From Bacillota bacterium (lineage in GTDB: Bacteria > Bacillota > Clostridia > Christensenellales > Aristaeellaceae): a stretch of 47,582 nt of DNA. The position numbers and the translations under genes were made by a program. Of the stretch, positions 24,405 through 32,655 are shown in pieces (positions within the stretch are counted from its first letter, which is position 1; every line of letters starts with the position of its first letter). The notes under the pieces were generated by a model. That model did not search any database. It saw only the letters and a program-made list of their open reading frames with translations, and was not told the origin of the DNA. The DNA lies in assembly GCA_023460055.1 (NCBI GenBank), contig JAEWRJ010000187.1, positions 1 through 47,582 on the forward strand. Direction: 5' to 3'.

Positions 24405-25655
24405 TTACTTTTTGATGAACTCGGCGGCGCGCTCTTCCATGGCCTTGATGCCGTCATCGATGGAGACTTCACGGGTCATGATCAGGGTGTGCTCTTCATT
24501 CACAATGGTCTTGATCTCGTTGACGCCTTCGCCGATCGGCCATTCCAGGGCGATGGCGGTGGGCAGCAGGGCGGCCAGGGTATTCGCGTCCTGCGGGAAG
24601 CCCGGGGCGGACGCCATCATGGCGGCTACATCCGCGCTCACATAGGCGGGGCGGGTGCCGGTGGCGGCGATGGCCTTGGCGCCTTCTTCAGAGCACATCC
24701 AGGCGATCAGATCCCAGGCGGCATCGGGGTTGGCGCTCTTGGCGTTGATGGCGATGCCGGTGGGGGAGCCGAAGGAAGAACCGGCGGCTACGCCTTCCAG
24801 GTGGGGAACGGAGGCGATGCCCCAGTCAAAGTTGGCGGTGCCATCCTTGATCTGGCCGATAAGAGTGGAGGCATACCAATAACCCATGGGCATCATGGCG
24901 ATGCTGCCCTGCGCGAACGCGCCCGTGTAATGCAGGTTGGCAGCCTTCAGCTCATCATAGCTCATGATGACCTCATTGTCCTCCAGATCCTGGTACAGCT
25001 CGTAGAAGTACTTCAGATCGCTGTATTCGCCGTCAGCCAGCGTGTTCACGCCGTCGGCGACGGTCCAGTTGGCCACGGCGGACAGCCAGGTGTGGTAATG
25101 GCTGCCGTACACGCCGTTGCCGGCGATGGACTTGGCCAGATCCGCGTACTGGTCCCAGGTCATGTCGTTGGTGGGGTAGGCGATGCCGGCCTTGTCAAAC
25201 AGGGTCTTGTTGTAGAACAGCACCCAGAAGTCGGCGCGGAAGGGCAGGGCGTAGTAAGCGCCGTCGGCGATGCTCTTATAGCACTCATCCATGCCGGCGT
25301 ACTTGCTCATGTCATAGGAGCTGGCCGCGATGCGGTCGTTCAGGTTCAGGATGAAGCCTTCCCTGGCCCAGTTCTGCATATCGCTGAGCTCTTTGACGGC
25401 CATCAGATCAATGGCTTCTCCGCCGGAGAGCATGGTGGTCGCCTTGATGTTGTAGTCCTGGCTGGCCAGGTCTACCCATTCAAGGGTCACATCCGGATAG
25501 GCGGCCTCAAAACCCGCCTTGATGGCGTTGTAATAAGGGGTCTTTTCCAGATCCCAGCAAGCAGCCTTCAAGACAATCTTGTCTTCAGCCAAGGAGACAG
25601 AAAAGACACCCAGCAGCATCATAGCCGCCAGCAGCAGGGAAACCCATTTTTTCAT
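24405..25655 (-). CDS. Extracellular sugar-binding protein (MalE type) for uronate oligosaccharides
   Basis: A 416-residue family 1 solute-binding protein. The signal peptide is MKKWVSLLLAAMMLLGVFSVSLA followed by ED; there is no lipobox Cys, so signal peptidase I cleavage is predicted. Domain features include a long first lobe with SQDYNIKATTMLSGGEAIDL, then NKTLFDKAGIAYPTNDMTWD, a classical CUT1 binding-protein segment. It should capture oligosaccharides for the two permeases downstream. The start at 25655 follows GAGGAGG; an earlier in-frame TTG at 25685 would include that site. First gene of the nine-gene operon; an operator lies 37 bases upstream of the start. Confidence 0.92.
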   Translation of the reverse strand: MKKWVSLLLAAMMLLGVFSVSLAEDKIVLKAACWDLEKTPYYNAIKAGFEAAYPDVTLEWVDLASQDYNIKATTMLSGGEAIDLMAVKELSDMQNWAREGFILNLNDRIAASSYDMSKYAGMDECYKSIADGAYYALPFRADFWVLFYNKTLFDKAGIAYPTNDMTWDQYADLAKSIAGNGVYGSHYHTWLSAVANWTVADGVNTLADGEYSDLKYFYELYQDLEDNEVIMSYDELKAANLHYTGAFAQGSIAMMPMGYWYASTLIGQIKDGTANFDWGIASVPHLEGVAAGSSFGSPTGIAINAKSANPDAAWDLIAWMCSEEGAKAIAATGTRPAYVSADVAAMMASAPGFPQDANTLAALLPTAIALEWPIGEGVNEIKTIVNEEHTLIMTREVSIDDGIKAMEERAAEFIKK

Positions 25656-25691
25656 GACAAACATCCTCCTCAATTCCTTTTTCAAGGCCGC

Positions 25692-25709
25692 AATGTTACC
25701 GATAACATT
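25692..25709. promoter_or_regulatory. LacI-family operator O1
   Basis: AATGTTACCGATAACATT is an 18-base palindrome around a central CG with only the two middle-flanking positions asymmetric. It lies about 50-65 bases downstream of the operon's predicted start site, between promoter and ribosome binding site. A near-identical copy lies 155 bases away beside the regulator promoter. Confidence 0.8.
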
Positions 25710-25766
25710 TATCAGCTATCATAGCGTGGAGCAACTTCCACCCCCGTGCCTTGTTATATGGTTCAG

Positions 25767-25796
25767 ATTATAAGAGATATGTACATGACTTGTCAA
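25767..25796 (-). promoter_or_regulatory. Promoter of the uronate operon
   Basis: Read on the minus strand, TTGACA (25796-25791) and TATAAT (25772-25767), both perfect consensus boxes, are 18 bases apart. The predicted leader is about 105 bases and contains operator O1. Confidence 0.85.
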
Positions 25797-25863
25797 CATC
25801 GTTTGTCATGAATATTTCTTTTCATTCGCGACGGCAGATAATGAGGCGAGAATTTCACCCGAG

Positions 25864-25881
25864 AATGTCACCGATAACATT
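25864..25881. promoter_or_regulatory. LacI-family operator O2
   Basis: AATGTCACCGATAACATT differs from O1 by one base and abuts the -35 box of the regulator gene. The O1-O2 distance (172 bases centre to centre) would permit looping, and O2 suggests autoregulation. Confidence 0.8.
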
Positions 25882-25885
25882 TCTC

Positions 25886-25914
25886 TTGCGGTTCCGCTCC
25901 CTTTGCTGTATGAT
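25886..25914 (+). promoter_or_regulatory. Promoter of the LacI-family regulator gene
   Basis: TTGCGG (25886-25891) and TATGAT (25909-25914) are 17 bases apart. It starts five bases after operator O2. Confidence 0.6.
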
Positions 25915-25959
25915 TTTCGGGGAAACAACTAAATGATATGAGTTCTCCCGGAGGAACCC

Positions 25960-27009
25960 GTGAAAAAGAAGGCAACCATATACGATATCGCCAGGGAGGC
26001 GAATGTCTCCACGGCAACAGTGACCCGCGTGATGGCAGGCCACCCCAGCGTACGCCCGGCCACGCGCCAGAGGGTACAGCAGGTGATCGACGCCTACGGC
26101 TATACCCCCAGCACCGCGGCGCGCGATCTGGAAAACGGCCGGACCAAAACCTTCGGCATCATTCTGCCGGAGATCACCAACCCCTATTTTGCCCAGATCT
26201 TCGCGGGTGCTGATGACGAGGCGCGCAAAAACGGCTATTCCCTTTGGCTGCACCAGCTGCCCAGCAACGAGGCCATCGAAAACGAAGTGGTCAACGAGCT
26301 GATCCAAAAAAGGCTGGAAGGGGCTTTCTTCGTCGGCGGCATATGGGAGGCGGGGCGCAAGGGGTTGACCGAGGCCATGAGCAAGCTGCGTCGGTATATG
26401 CCCATCGTGGCCATCTGCCCGCCGCAGACAAATCTTGACTGCATATGTTTATATAACGACCTGGTCAGCAGCACGGGCCACGCGGTGCGCCACCTGCACG
26501 CGCTGGGCCACCGCCGCATCGCCTTTATCGGCGGTTCCTTGCAAGTAGGCGGCTCCGGCGCCAGGGGCCAGGGCTTTTTAGCCGAGCTGCGCGCCTTGGG
26601 CCTGCCCGATGATCCCGCCTACCACCACGAGGGCGGCTTTGACGCCGAAAGCGGCGAGCGGGCAGTCTCCAGATTGCTTTCCGGACTCCAGCGAAAAGAA
26701 TGGCCCACGGCCCTGGTCGCCTTCAACGACCTGGTTGCCCTGGGTGCCATGCGGCAGCTGAAGCAGATGGGCCTGCGGCTGCCCGACAATATGGCTGTGA
26801 TCGGCTGCGATAACTCCTTCTTTTGCCCCTATACGGATCCCCCGCTCACCTCGATGGACCTGCACGCGGATGAACACGCCCGAAGCGCCATCCGCGAGCT
26901 GATCGTCGCCAGGGATACCGATCCCCGGCCTTTCAACATCGTCAGGGACGCCACCCTGGTCGTCAGAGAAAGCTGCGGCGCCAAGCTGGGCTACCGGAAG
27001 ATGGGGTAA
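25960..27009 (+). CDS. LacI-family regulator of the uronate operon
   Basis: A 349-residue repressor-type protein. The N-terminal helix-turn-helix is TIYDIAREANVSTATVTRVM (residues 6-25), followed by the hinge region, then a type 1 periplasmic-binding-like sugar domain beginning TFGIILPEITNPYF. Start is GTG at 25960 with GGAGGAACCC upstream. It is divergent from the uronate operon, and two near-identical palindromes lie in the gap, one by each promoter, so it very probably controls both. The inducer is likely an intermediate of the pathway; this is inference. Confidence 0.92.
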   Translation: MKKKATIYDIAREANVSTATVTRVMAGHPSVRPATRQRVQQVIDAYGYTPSTAARDLENGRTKTFGIILPEITNPYFAQIFAGADDEARKNGYSLWLHQLPSNEAIENEVVNELIQKRLEGAFFVGGIWEAGRKGLTEAMSKLRRYMPIVAICPPQTNLDCICLYNDLVSSTGHAVRHLHALGHRRIAFIGGSLQVGGSGARGQGFLAELRALGLPDDPAYHHEGGFDAESGERAVSRLLSGLQRKEWPTALVAFNDLVALGAMRQLKQMGLRLPDNMAVIGCDNSFFCPYTDPPLTSMDLHADEHARSAIRELIVARDTDPRPFNIVRDATLVVRESCGAKLGYRKMG

Positions 27010-27010
27010 A

Positions 27011-27050
27011 AAAGAAGGTTCAGCAGGCTTCGGCCGGCTGAACCTTCTTT
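27011..27050. terminator. Bidirectional terminator between lacI-type gene and araD
   Basis: A perfect 14-base stem, AAAGAAGGTTCAGC (27011-27024) with GCTGAACCTTCTTT (27037-27050), flanked by A-runs on one side and TTT on the other. It serves both converging transcripts. Confidence 0.9.
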
Positions 27051-27060
27051 CATAGGGATA

Positions 27061-27762
27061 TCACTTCTTCTTTTGCCCGTAGTAGGCGTTCGCCCCGTGT
27101 TTGCGCTCGTAGTGCTTTTTCAAAAGCGCTTCGGGTGCCGGCTGAACGCCCGGATTCAATTGCTCGGTCCACATGGCCATCTTGGCCACTTCTTCCAGCA
27201 CAACGGCGTTGAGCACGGCATCGGCCGCGTCCCTGCCCCAGGTGAAGACGCCGTGGTTTTTGCACAGCATGGCGGGCATCTCGATGGGATCAAGGCCCAG
27301 GCCGTCCAGCGTCTCGATGATCACCAGGCCGGTGTTCAGCTCGTAGGCTTCCCGGATCTCCTGCTCTGTCAGCGATCTGGCGCAGGGGATGGGGCCGCGG
27401 AAATAATCCGCCTGCGTGGTGCCGTAAAAGGGAATGCTGCGTCCCGCCTGCGCCCAGGCTGTCGCCCTGGGTGAGTGGGTATGCACGATGCCGCCGATGG
27501 CCGGGTAGCGCTTATAGAGCGCCAGGTGCGTCAGATAATCGGATGAGGGGCGCAAGTCACCCTCCGCGATCTTCCCCTCAAGGTCGATCACCACCATGTC
27601 TTCAGCGCGCATGATGTCATAATCAAGGCCGCTGGGCTTGATGACCACCAGCCCCGTTTCCCTGTCCCTGGCGCTGACGTTGCCCCAGGTATAGGTGATC
27701 AGGCCGCGCCTGGGCAGCTCCAGATTGGCATCCAGCACCAGGTGTTTTAACTGCTCTAACAA
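27061..27762 (-). CDS. araD: L-ribulose-5-phosphate 4-epimerase
   Basis: A 233-residue class II aldolase-fold enzyme that converts L-ribulose-5-phosphate to D-xylulose-5-phosphate. Visible family motifs: TWGNVSARD, IKPSGLDY, then the zinc-binding HTHS, and KNHGVFTWG with a third His. Start is TTG, with ACGGAGG upstream overlapping the end of araB; the genes are two bases apart. Last gene of the arabinose operon. Confidence 0.95.
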   Translation of the reverse strand: MLEQLKHLVLDANLELPRRGLITYTWGNVSARDRETGLVVIKPSGLDYDIMRAEDMVVIDLEGKIAEGDLRPSSDYLTHLALYKRYPAIGGIVHTHSPRATAWAQAGRSIPFYGTTQADYFRGPIPCARSLTEQEIREAYELNTGLVIIETLDGLGLDPIEMPAMLCKNHGVFTWGRDAADAVLNAVVLEEVAKMAMWTEQLNPGVQPAPEALLKKHYERKHGANAYYGQKKK

Positions 27763-27764
27763 TC

Positions 27765-29390
27765 TTATTCCTCCGTATGTACAAACAGGCGGACCGCCTC
27801 ACGCTCAAGCGCAAGCCCCTTGCGGAAGCGCTTGATGTAGGCTTCAAATCCTGCCGTGTCAGCCGGGTCGGGCTGCATGGTTTTGACAGCCGCCCGGCTG
27901 AACACCTTGTTGTCAAGGAATTCGGCCAGCGTTTCCCCGGTCTCTTCACGATGTTTCACATAGGCGGCCAGTACGGCGATGCCGAAGGCCCCGCCCTCAT
28001 CGGCCGTATCCATCACGGACACGCTGGTATCAAGTGCTGCGGCGGTGAAGCGCTGCCCCGCCTCGCCTGTCTTGTACAGGCCTCCATGGCCCAGCAGCCT
28101 GTCCATGCCGATCTTTTCATCCCGCAGGATGTCCATGCCCAGACGAAGCGTTGCCAGGGAGGAGAACAGGATGGAGCGGGCCAGGTTTGAAAAGCTCAGA
28201 TCAGCCGTATCAGACCAGCTCAGCAGCGGGCGGCCGGCCTCAAAGCCGGTGGTATGCTCGCCCGAATAGTAGCCGATAGAGAGCATATCCCCGCAGGCAG
28301 CGTCGCCCTGCAGTGCTTGCTCAAAGAATGCCTCGTAGATGGTATTTTTATCGGCGGGCAGTTTCGCCGCGCGCAGGAACTGGTGAAACAGCTCCACCCA
28401 GGCGTTGAGGTCGGTGGTACAGTTGTTGCAGTGCACCATCGCCACAGGCAGCCCGTCGGGCGTCGCCACGATGTCGATTTCCGGGTAGGGGCGCGACAGC
28501 GCCTTCTCCATCACCGCCATCAGGAAGACAGAGGTGCCGGCGGACACATTGCCCGTGCGGGCAGCGATGCTGTTGGTGGCCACCATGCCGGTTTCCGCGT
28601 CGCCTTCGGGCGGGCAGAAAGGGGCGCCGGCTTCCAGATCGCCCTGGGGATCAAGCAGCGCGGCGCCTTCTTTGGTTAAAAGGCCCGCTGCATCGCCTGC
28701 TTTGAGCATCCGGGGCAGGATGGCATTCAGGTCAAGCTTAAGCGCCCGGCACTCGGGCAGGGCATTAAACAGCGCGAGCTTCTCTTCGTCGTAGCCCTTG
28801 CCCTCTTGATTCAGCGGGAACATGCCGGAGGCCTCGCCGGCGCCCAGCACCTTTTCGCCCGTGAGCCGCAGGTGGGCGTAGCCCTCCAGCGTGGTCAGGA
28901 AGGAGATGTCCTTCACATGCTCTTCATGATTCAGGACAGCCTGGTACAGGTGCGCCACGCTCCAGCGCTGGGGGATGTTGAAATCGAACAGCGCGGAAAG
29001 CTTTGCGGCCGCTTCACCCGTGCTGGTGTTGCGCCAGGTACGGAAGGCGGCCAGCTGCCTGCCCTCCTTGTCAAAGGGCAGGTAGCCGTGCATCATCGCG
29101 GATACGCCGATGCCGGCCAGTTTACAAGGCACCAGGCCGTAGCGCTGCCTTGATTCTGCTTTCAGTTTGGCGTAGGCATCCTGCATGCCGCTGATAACGT
29201 CTTCCAGGGCATAGGTCCAGACGCCATTCTCATAGCGGTTCTCCCAGTTATGCGAGCCCGTGGCCAGGACTTTCATGTCAGGACCGATCATCACCGCCTT
29301 GATCCGGGTCGATCCGAACTCGATGCCGAGGAAAGCTTCCCCGGCCTCGATCCAATGGGCGGCCTGGGTTTGCGTCTTTGTCCCTGTCAT
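27765..29390 (-). CDS. araB: Ribulokinase-type FGGY carbohydrate kinase
   Basis: A 541-residue FGGY-family kinase. The N-terminal phosphate-binding loop is FLGIEFGSTRIKAVMI, and the C-terminal ATP-binding lobe has LLGHGGLYKTGEAGQRF. The context (between araA and araD) gives the role: phosphorylation of L-ribulose. It belongs to the long FGGY branch found in Clostridia and Bacteroidota rather than the classical E. coli AraB type. The start is uncertain: ATG at 29390 has GGTGAG close upstream, while an in-frame GTG at 29399 overlaps the araA stop. Confidence 0.85.
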   Translation of the reverse strand: MTGTKTQTQAAHWIEAGEAFLGIEFGSTRIKAVMIGPDMKVLATGSHNWENRYENGVWTYALEDVISGMQDAYAKLKAESRQRYGLVPCKLAGIGVSAMMHGYLPFDKEGRQLAAFRTWRNTSTGEAAAKLSALFDFNIPQRWSVAHLYQAVLNHEEHVKDISFLTTLEGYAHLRLTGEKVLGAGEASGMFPLNQEGKGYDEEKLALFNALPECRALKLDLNAILPRMLKAGDAAGLLTKEGAALLDPQGDLEAGAPFCPPEGDAETGMVATNSIAARTGNVSAGTSVFLMAVMEKALSRPYPEIDIVATPDGLPVAMVHCNNCTTDLNAWVELFHQFLRAAKLPADKNTIYEAFFEQALQGDAACGDMLSIGYYSGEHTTGFEAGRPLLSWSDTADLSFSNLARSILFSSLATLRLGMDILRDEKIGMDRLLGHGGLYKTGEAGQRFTAAALDTSVSVMDTADEGGAFGIAVLAAYVKHREETGETLAEFLDNKVFSRAAVKTMQPDPADTAGFEAYIKRFRKGLALEREAVRLFVHTEE

Positions 29391-29395
29391 GGCGC

Positions 29396-30892
29396 TCACC
29401 GGTAAATCAGTTTGCCAAGCGCCAGGTCGCGCTTGAGGTCGCGGATCGTCGTGGAAGAATCCAGCACGACGGCTTCAACGCCCATATAGGCCGCCCAGTC
29501 CGCCATCTGCTCCGCGCTCAGGTCGAAGCTGAAGGAGGAGTGGTGCGCGCCGCCGGTCAGCACCCAGGCCTCAATGCCGGTGTAAAAATCGGGCTTCGGG
29601 GTCCAGAAGGCGGTCGCGACAGGCAGCTTGGGCATGGGCTTCTCGTTCTTGATGCAATCCACTTCCTGGATGACCAGGCGGAAACGGGTGCCCAGATCAA
29701 TCAGCGAGGTCGCGATGCCGGGGCCGGTCTTGGAGGTGAACACAAGGCGGGCCGGATCCTCCCGCCTGCCCATGGACAGGGGCTGGCAGCGGATGGAGAT
29801 CGGGCCGTCCGCCAGCGTCGGGCAGATCTCCAGCATGTGTGCCTGCAGGATGCCTTCCTTGCCGGGCACCATATTGTAGGTATAGTCTTCCAGCATCGAG
29901 GTGCCCTTGGCGTCCTTCATGCCGGTGGTCATCAGTTTCATCAGGCGCACCATCGCGGCCGTTTTCCAGTCGCCTTCGGCGCCAAAGCCGTAGCCCTTTT
30001 CCTCAAGCCGCTGGATTGCCAGGCCCGGCAGCTGCTGCAGGCCCTCCAGGTCGTCAAAATGGGTGACGACGGCCTGATAGTTCTTTTCCTTTAAGAAGCG
30101 CTCGATGCCAATCTCGATCTGGGCCTGCACCGCCACATGCCTGCGGAACTCCGCCGGGTCGCGGCCGTCCAGCAGAATGGTGTAGCGCTCATAGTATTCA
30201 TCGACCAGCGCGTTGACATCCCCCTGGGCTACGTCGCGCACGGCATGGGCGATCTCGCTGGAGGGATAGGCGTCCACTTCCCAGCCGAAGACCTGCAGGG
30301 CTTCCACCTTGTCGCCCTCGGTGACGACCACGTTGCGCATATTGTCGGCCATGCGGAGCACGCGGATCCTGCGGCTCTCCACCACGCCGATGGCGGTGCG
30401 CATCCAGGAGGCCACGCGCGCCAGCACCTTCTCATCCTCCCAGTAGCCGGCGATCACCTTGCGCTCGATGCCCAGGCGGGTAACGGCATGGCCGTACTCC
30501 CTGTCGCCGTGGGCGGACTGGTTTTCATTCATGAAGTCCATGTCGATGCTGTCATAGGGGATCTCGCGGTTGTACTGGGTCAGCAGATGCATCAGGGGCT
30601 TGCGGAATTCCTGCAGCCCCGCGATCCAGGACTTGGCGGGCGAGAAGGTATGCATCCAGGTGATCACGCCGGCGCAGTTGTCATCCGCGTTGGCCTCGTT
30701 GAACGTGGCGCGGATCATGCTGCTGGTGAGCAGCGTGGGCTTGAGCGTCAGGGGAAAGGGCAAAAGACCCGAAGCGTTGATGCGCTCCACCATAACGCGG
30801 GCATGCTCCGCCACGTGCTCCAGGCACTCCGCGCCGTACAGATCCTGCGAACCGACGCAGAACCAGAATGTGTATTGCCTTCCAAAGATCAT
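29396..30892 (-). CDS. araA: L-arabinose isomerase
   Basis: A 498-residue isomerase of normal length, converting L-arabinose to L-ribulose. The N-terminus FWFCVGSQDLYG is characteristic. Metal-binding residues are in GFGAEGDWK, SMLEDYTYNM, ILQAHMLEI and GGAHHSSFS, corresponding to the two Glu and two His ligands of the family. The start at 30892 follows AGGAGGATGGATT; the in-frame ATG at 30919 would include that site. A hairpin lies in the 103-base gap from abfA. Confidence 0.96.
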   Translation of the reverse strand: MIFGRQYTFWFCVGSQDLYGAECLEHVAEHARVMVERINASGLLPFPLTLKPTLLTSSMIRATFNEANADDNCAGVITWMHTFSPAKSWIAGLQEFRKPLMHLLTQYNREIPYDSIDMDFMNENQSAHGDREYGHAVTRLGIERKVIAGYWEDEKVLARVASWMRTAIGVVESRRIRVLRMADNMRNVVVTEGDKVEALQVFGWEVDAYPSSEIAHAVRDVAQGDVNALVDEYYERYTILLDGRDPAEFRRHVAVQAQIEIGIERFLKEKNYQAVVTHFDDLEGLQQLPGLAIQRLEEKGYGFGAEGDWKTAAMVRLMKLMTTGMKDAKGTSMLEDYTYNMVPGKEGILQAHMLEICPTLADGPISIRCQPLSMGRREDPARLVFTSKTGPGIATSLIDLGTRFRLVIQEVDCIKNEKPMPKLPVATAFWTPKPDFYTGIEAWVLTGGAHHSSFSFDLSAEQMADWAAYMGVEAVVLDSSTTIRDLKRDLALGKLIYR

Positions 30893-30926
30893 AATCCATC
30901 CTCCTGTATTAGAGATCATCCATGAT

Positions 30927-30952
30927 GCCGCGCCCCGTCCACAGGGCGCGGC
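30927..30952 (-). other. Intercistronic hairpin between abfA and araA
   Basis: GCCGCGCCC (30927-30935) pairs perfectly with GGGCGCGGC (30944-30952). On the minus strand there is no T-run after it, so it may stabilise or process the mRNA rather than terminate it. Confidence 0.55.
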
Positions 30953-30995
30953 GATTTTGATTTATTATACCACAATCCGGGTTAAGAGGCTCACG

Positions 30996-32504
30996 TTATT
31001 TACTCAGACGAATCACGTTCCAGCTCAGCGCCGGGAGCGTGATAGTCAGCCTGCCGCCGTCAAGGTGTCCGCCCCCCGCCGACACGGGGGACACATTGTC
31101 CGGGTTCTCCTCGGTGTTGATCGCCTTCACGTCATCATGGCGCAGCAGGGTATGCTCGATCTTTGAAAGCCCCGGGAAATCGCGCAGATCCGCCGAGAGC
31201 TCAAGCCCTTCATGCATATCGCGGTTCACCGCGAAGATCGTGACGGAGCCGTCGTCGGCTACGGTTGCTGTCGCGTCAAGCACCGGCACGCCCTGGTAAT
31301 CCTCGCAGTCATAGACCGGGGTATCCACCACCGCGCGCAGGGCCGTTCCGCGCCCGAACTTGCTGGCATGCAGCAGCGGCCAGTAGATGGTCTGCGCCCA
31401 GGCGTCGCCGCCGTTTCTGGTCATGATGGGCGCGATCACATTGACCAGCTGCGCCATGCAGGCGATCTTGACGCGGTCAGCGTTGCGCAGGAAGGTGATC
31501 AGCATGGAGCCGACCAGCAGCGCGTCTTCAAAGTTGTAAATATCCTCCAGCAGCGGCAGCGCGCGTCCCCACTTGTCGCGCTTTAAAATCTCCTTGTCCT
31601 GCGCGTTGCTGTGGTACCACACATTCCATTCATCAAAGGAGAGGTGAAGCTTCTTCCTGGAGTGCTTTTTGCCGCCGACAGCGTCGCAGATAGAGGCGAC
31701 GGTCTTGATGAATTCATCCATATCCATGGATCGCGCGAGGAAGCCGGGGGTATCATTGCTGGGGTTGCCGTAGTAGCGGTGGAGGGATACATAATCCACG
31801 TTATCGTAGCACTCGTTGAGCATCTGCAGTTCCCAGTCGCCGAAGGTCTTCATCTGGGAGGAGGAACTGCCGCAGGCCACCAGCTCGATGGAGGGATCCA
31901 CCCACTTCATCATTTTCGCCGCTTCATTGGCTGTCCGGCCATACTCGTAGGCTGTCTTCTGACCCATCTGCCAGGGGCCGTCCATCTCATTGCCCAGGCA
32001 CCACAGCTTGATGCCGAAGGGGTCCTTTGCCCCGTTTTTGACACGCAGATCGCTCCAGTAGGTGCCCCCTTTGTGGTTTGAGTACTCCACCGCGCTGCGC
32101 GCCTCATCCGGCCCCTTGGAGCCCAGGTTGACCGCGTACATCACCTCGGTGCCGGCGTCCTTGGCCCACTGAACGAACTCGTGCAGGCCCACTTCGTTGG
32201 TCTCAGTCGTCCCCCAGGCCAGATCCAGCCGGCGCGGGCGGCTTTCACGCGGGCCAATGGAATCCTCCCAGTTGAAGCCGGACACAAAGTTGCCGCCCGG
32301 ATAGCGCACGATGGGCATATCCAGCTTGCGGACCAGGTCGATCACGTCACGGCGGAAGCCGTTCGCGTCAGCCGTCGGGTGACCCGGCTCATAGATGCCG
32401 CCGTACACAGCGCGACCCAGGTGCTCGATGAAGGAGCCATACAGGCGCTTATCGATCTGCCCGATGGCAAAATCACGGTCCAGGATCATTTTTGCTTTTT
32501 TCAT
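30996..32504 (-). CDS. abfA: GH51 alpha-L-arabinofuranosidase, intracellular
   Basis: A 502-residue GH51 enzyme that releases L-arabinose from arabino-oligosaccharides. The N-terminus has YGSFIEHLGRAVYGGIYEPG. The acid/base Glu lies in CLGNEMDGPW (about residue 171) and the nucleophile Glu in LSFDEWNVWYH. There is no signal peptide, consistent with action on imported oligomers. AAGGAGATACCATCA sets the start at 32504. First gene of abfA-araA-araB-araD, with an operator shared with the importer at 33.9 kb. Confidence 0.95.
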   Translation of the reverse strand: MKKAKMILDRDFAIGQIDKRLYGSFIEHLGRAVYGGIYEPGHPTADANGFRRDVIDLVRKLDMPIVRYPGGNFVSGFNWEDSIGPRESRPRRLDLAWGTTETNEVGLHEFVQWAKDAGTEVMYAVNLGSKGPDEARSAVEYSNHKGGTYWSDLRVKNGAKDPFGIKLWCLGNEMDGPWQMGQKTAYEYGRTANEAAKMMKWVDPSIELVACGSSSSQMKTFGDWELQMLNECYDNVDYVSLHRYYGNPSNDTPGFLARSMDMDEFIKTVASICDAVGGKKHSRKKLHLSFDEWNVWYHSNAQDKEILKRDKWGRALPLLEDIYNFEDALLVGSMLITFLRNADRVKIACMAQLVNVIAPIMTRNGGDAWAQTIYWPLLHASKFGRGTALRAVVDTPVYDCEDYQGVPVLDATATVADDGSVTIFAVNRDMHEGLELSADLRDFPGLSKIEHTLLRHDDVKAINTEENPDNVSPVSAGGGHLDGGRLTITLPALSWNVIRLSK

Positions 32505-32565
32505 TGATGGTATCTCCTTGATGTGTAATCGTCCCACAGAGGCAGACCGGGATAATTAGGGAAGG

Positions 32566-32577
32566 ATTATCGTTAAT
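32566..32577. promoter_or_regulatory. LacI-family operator upstream of abfA
   Basis: ATTATCGTTAAT sits in the block GGATTATCGTTAATGTAACC TGA, which matches the block upstream of the plus-strand importer (33863-33886) except at two or three positions. It lies just downstream of the abfA transcription start, a repressing position. Confidence 0.75.
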
Positions 32578-32593
32578 GTAACCTGATATCACT

Positions 32594-32622
32594 TTTATAT
32601 CATGTTTCCCGCAGGATATCAA
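32594..32622 (-). promoter_or_regulatory. Promoter of the abfA-araABD operon
   Basis: On the minus strand TTGATA (32622-32617) and TATAAA (32599-32594) are 17 bases apart, with the operator about 17 bases further on. Confidence 0.75.
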
Positions 32623-32626
32623 GGGC

Positions 32627-32655
32627 AAAAAAGCCGCGCGGGTTTTATCCGCGGC
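32627..32655 (-). terminator. Terminator of the second LacI-type gene
   Basis: GCCGCG (32633-32638) pairs with CGCGGC (32650-32655), followed on the minus strand by TTTTTT. The stop codon of the regulator lies in the loop, so the terminator overlaps the gene end. Confidence 0.75.

Noticed and set aside
24489..25724. 411-residue plus-strand frame antisense to the sugar-binding protein
   Set aside because: Gly/Val/His-rich shadow of the binding-protein gene; no motif or ribosome binding site.
30927..30952. Considered as a rho-independent terminator between abfA and araA
   Set aside because: The T-rich tail is on the plus-strand side, not after the hairpin on the transcribed minus strand; araA clearly belongs to the same operon.
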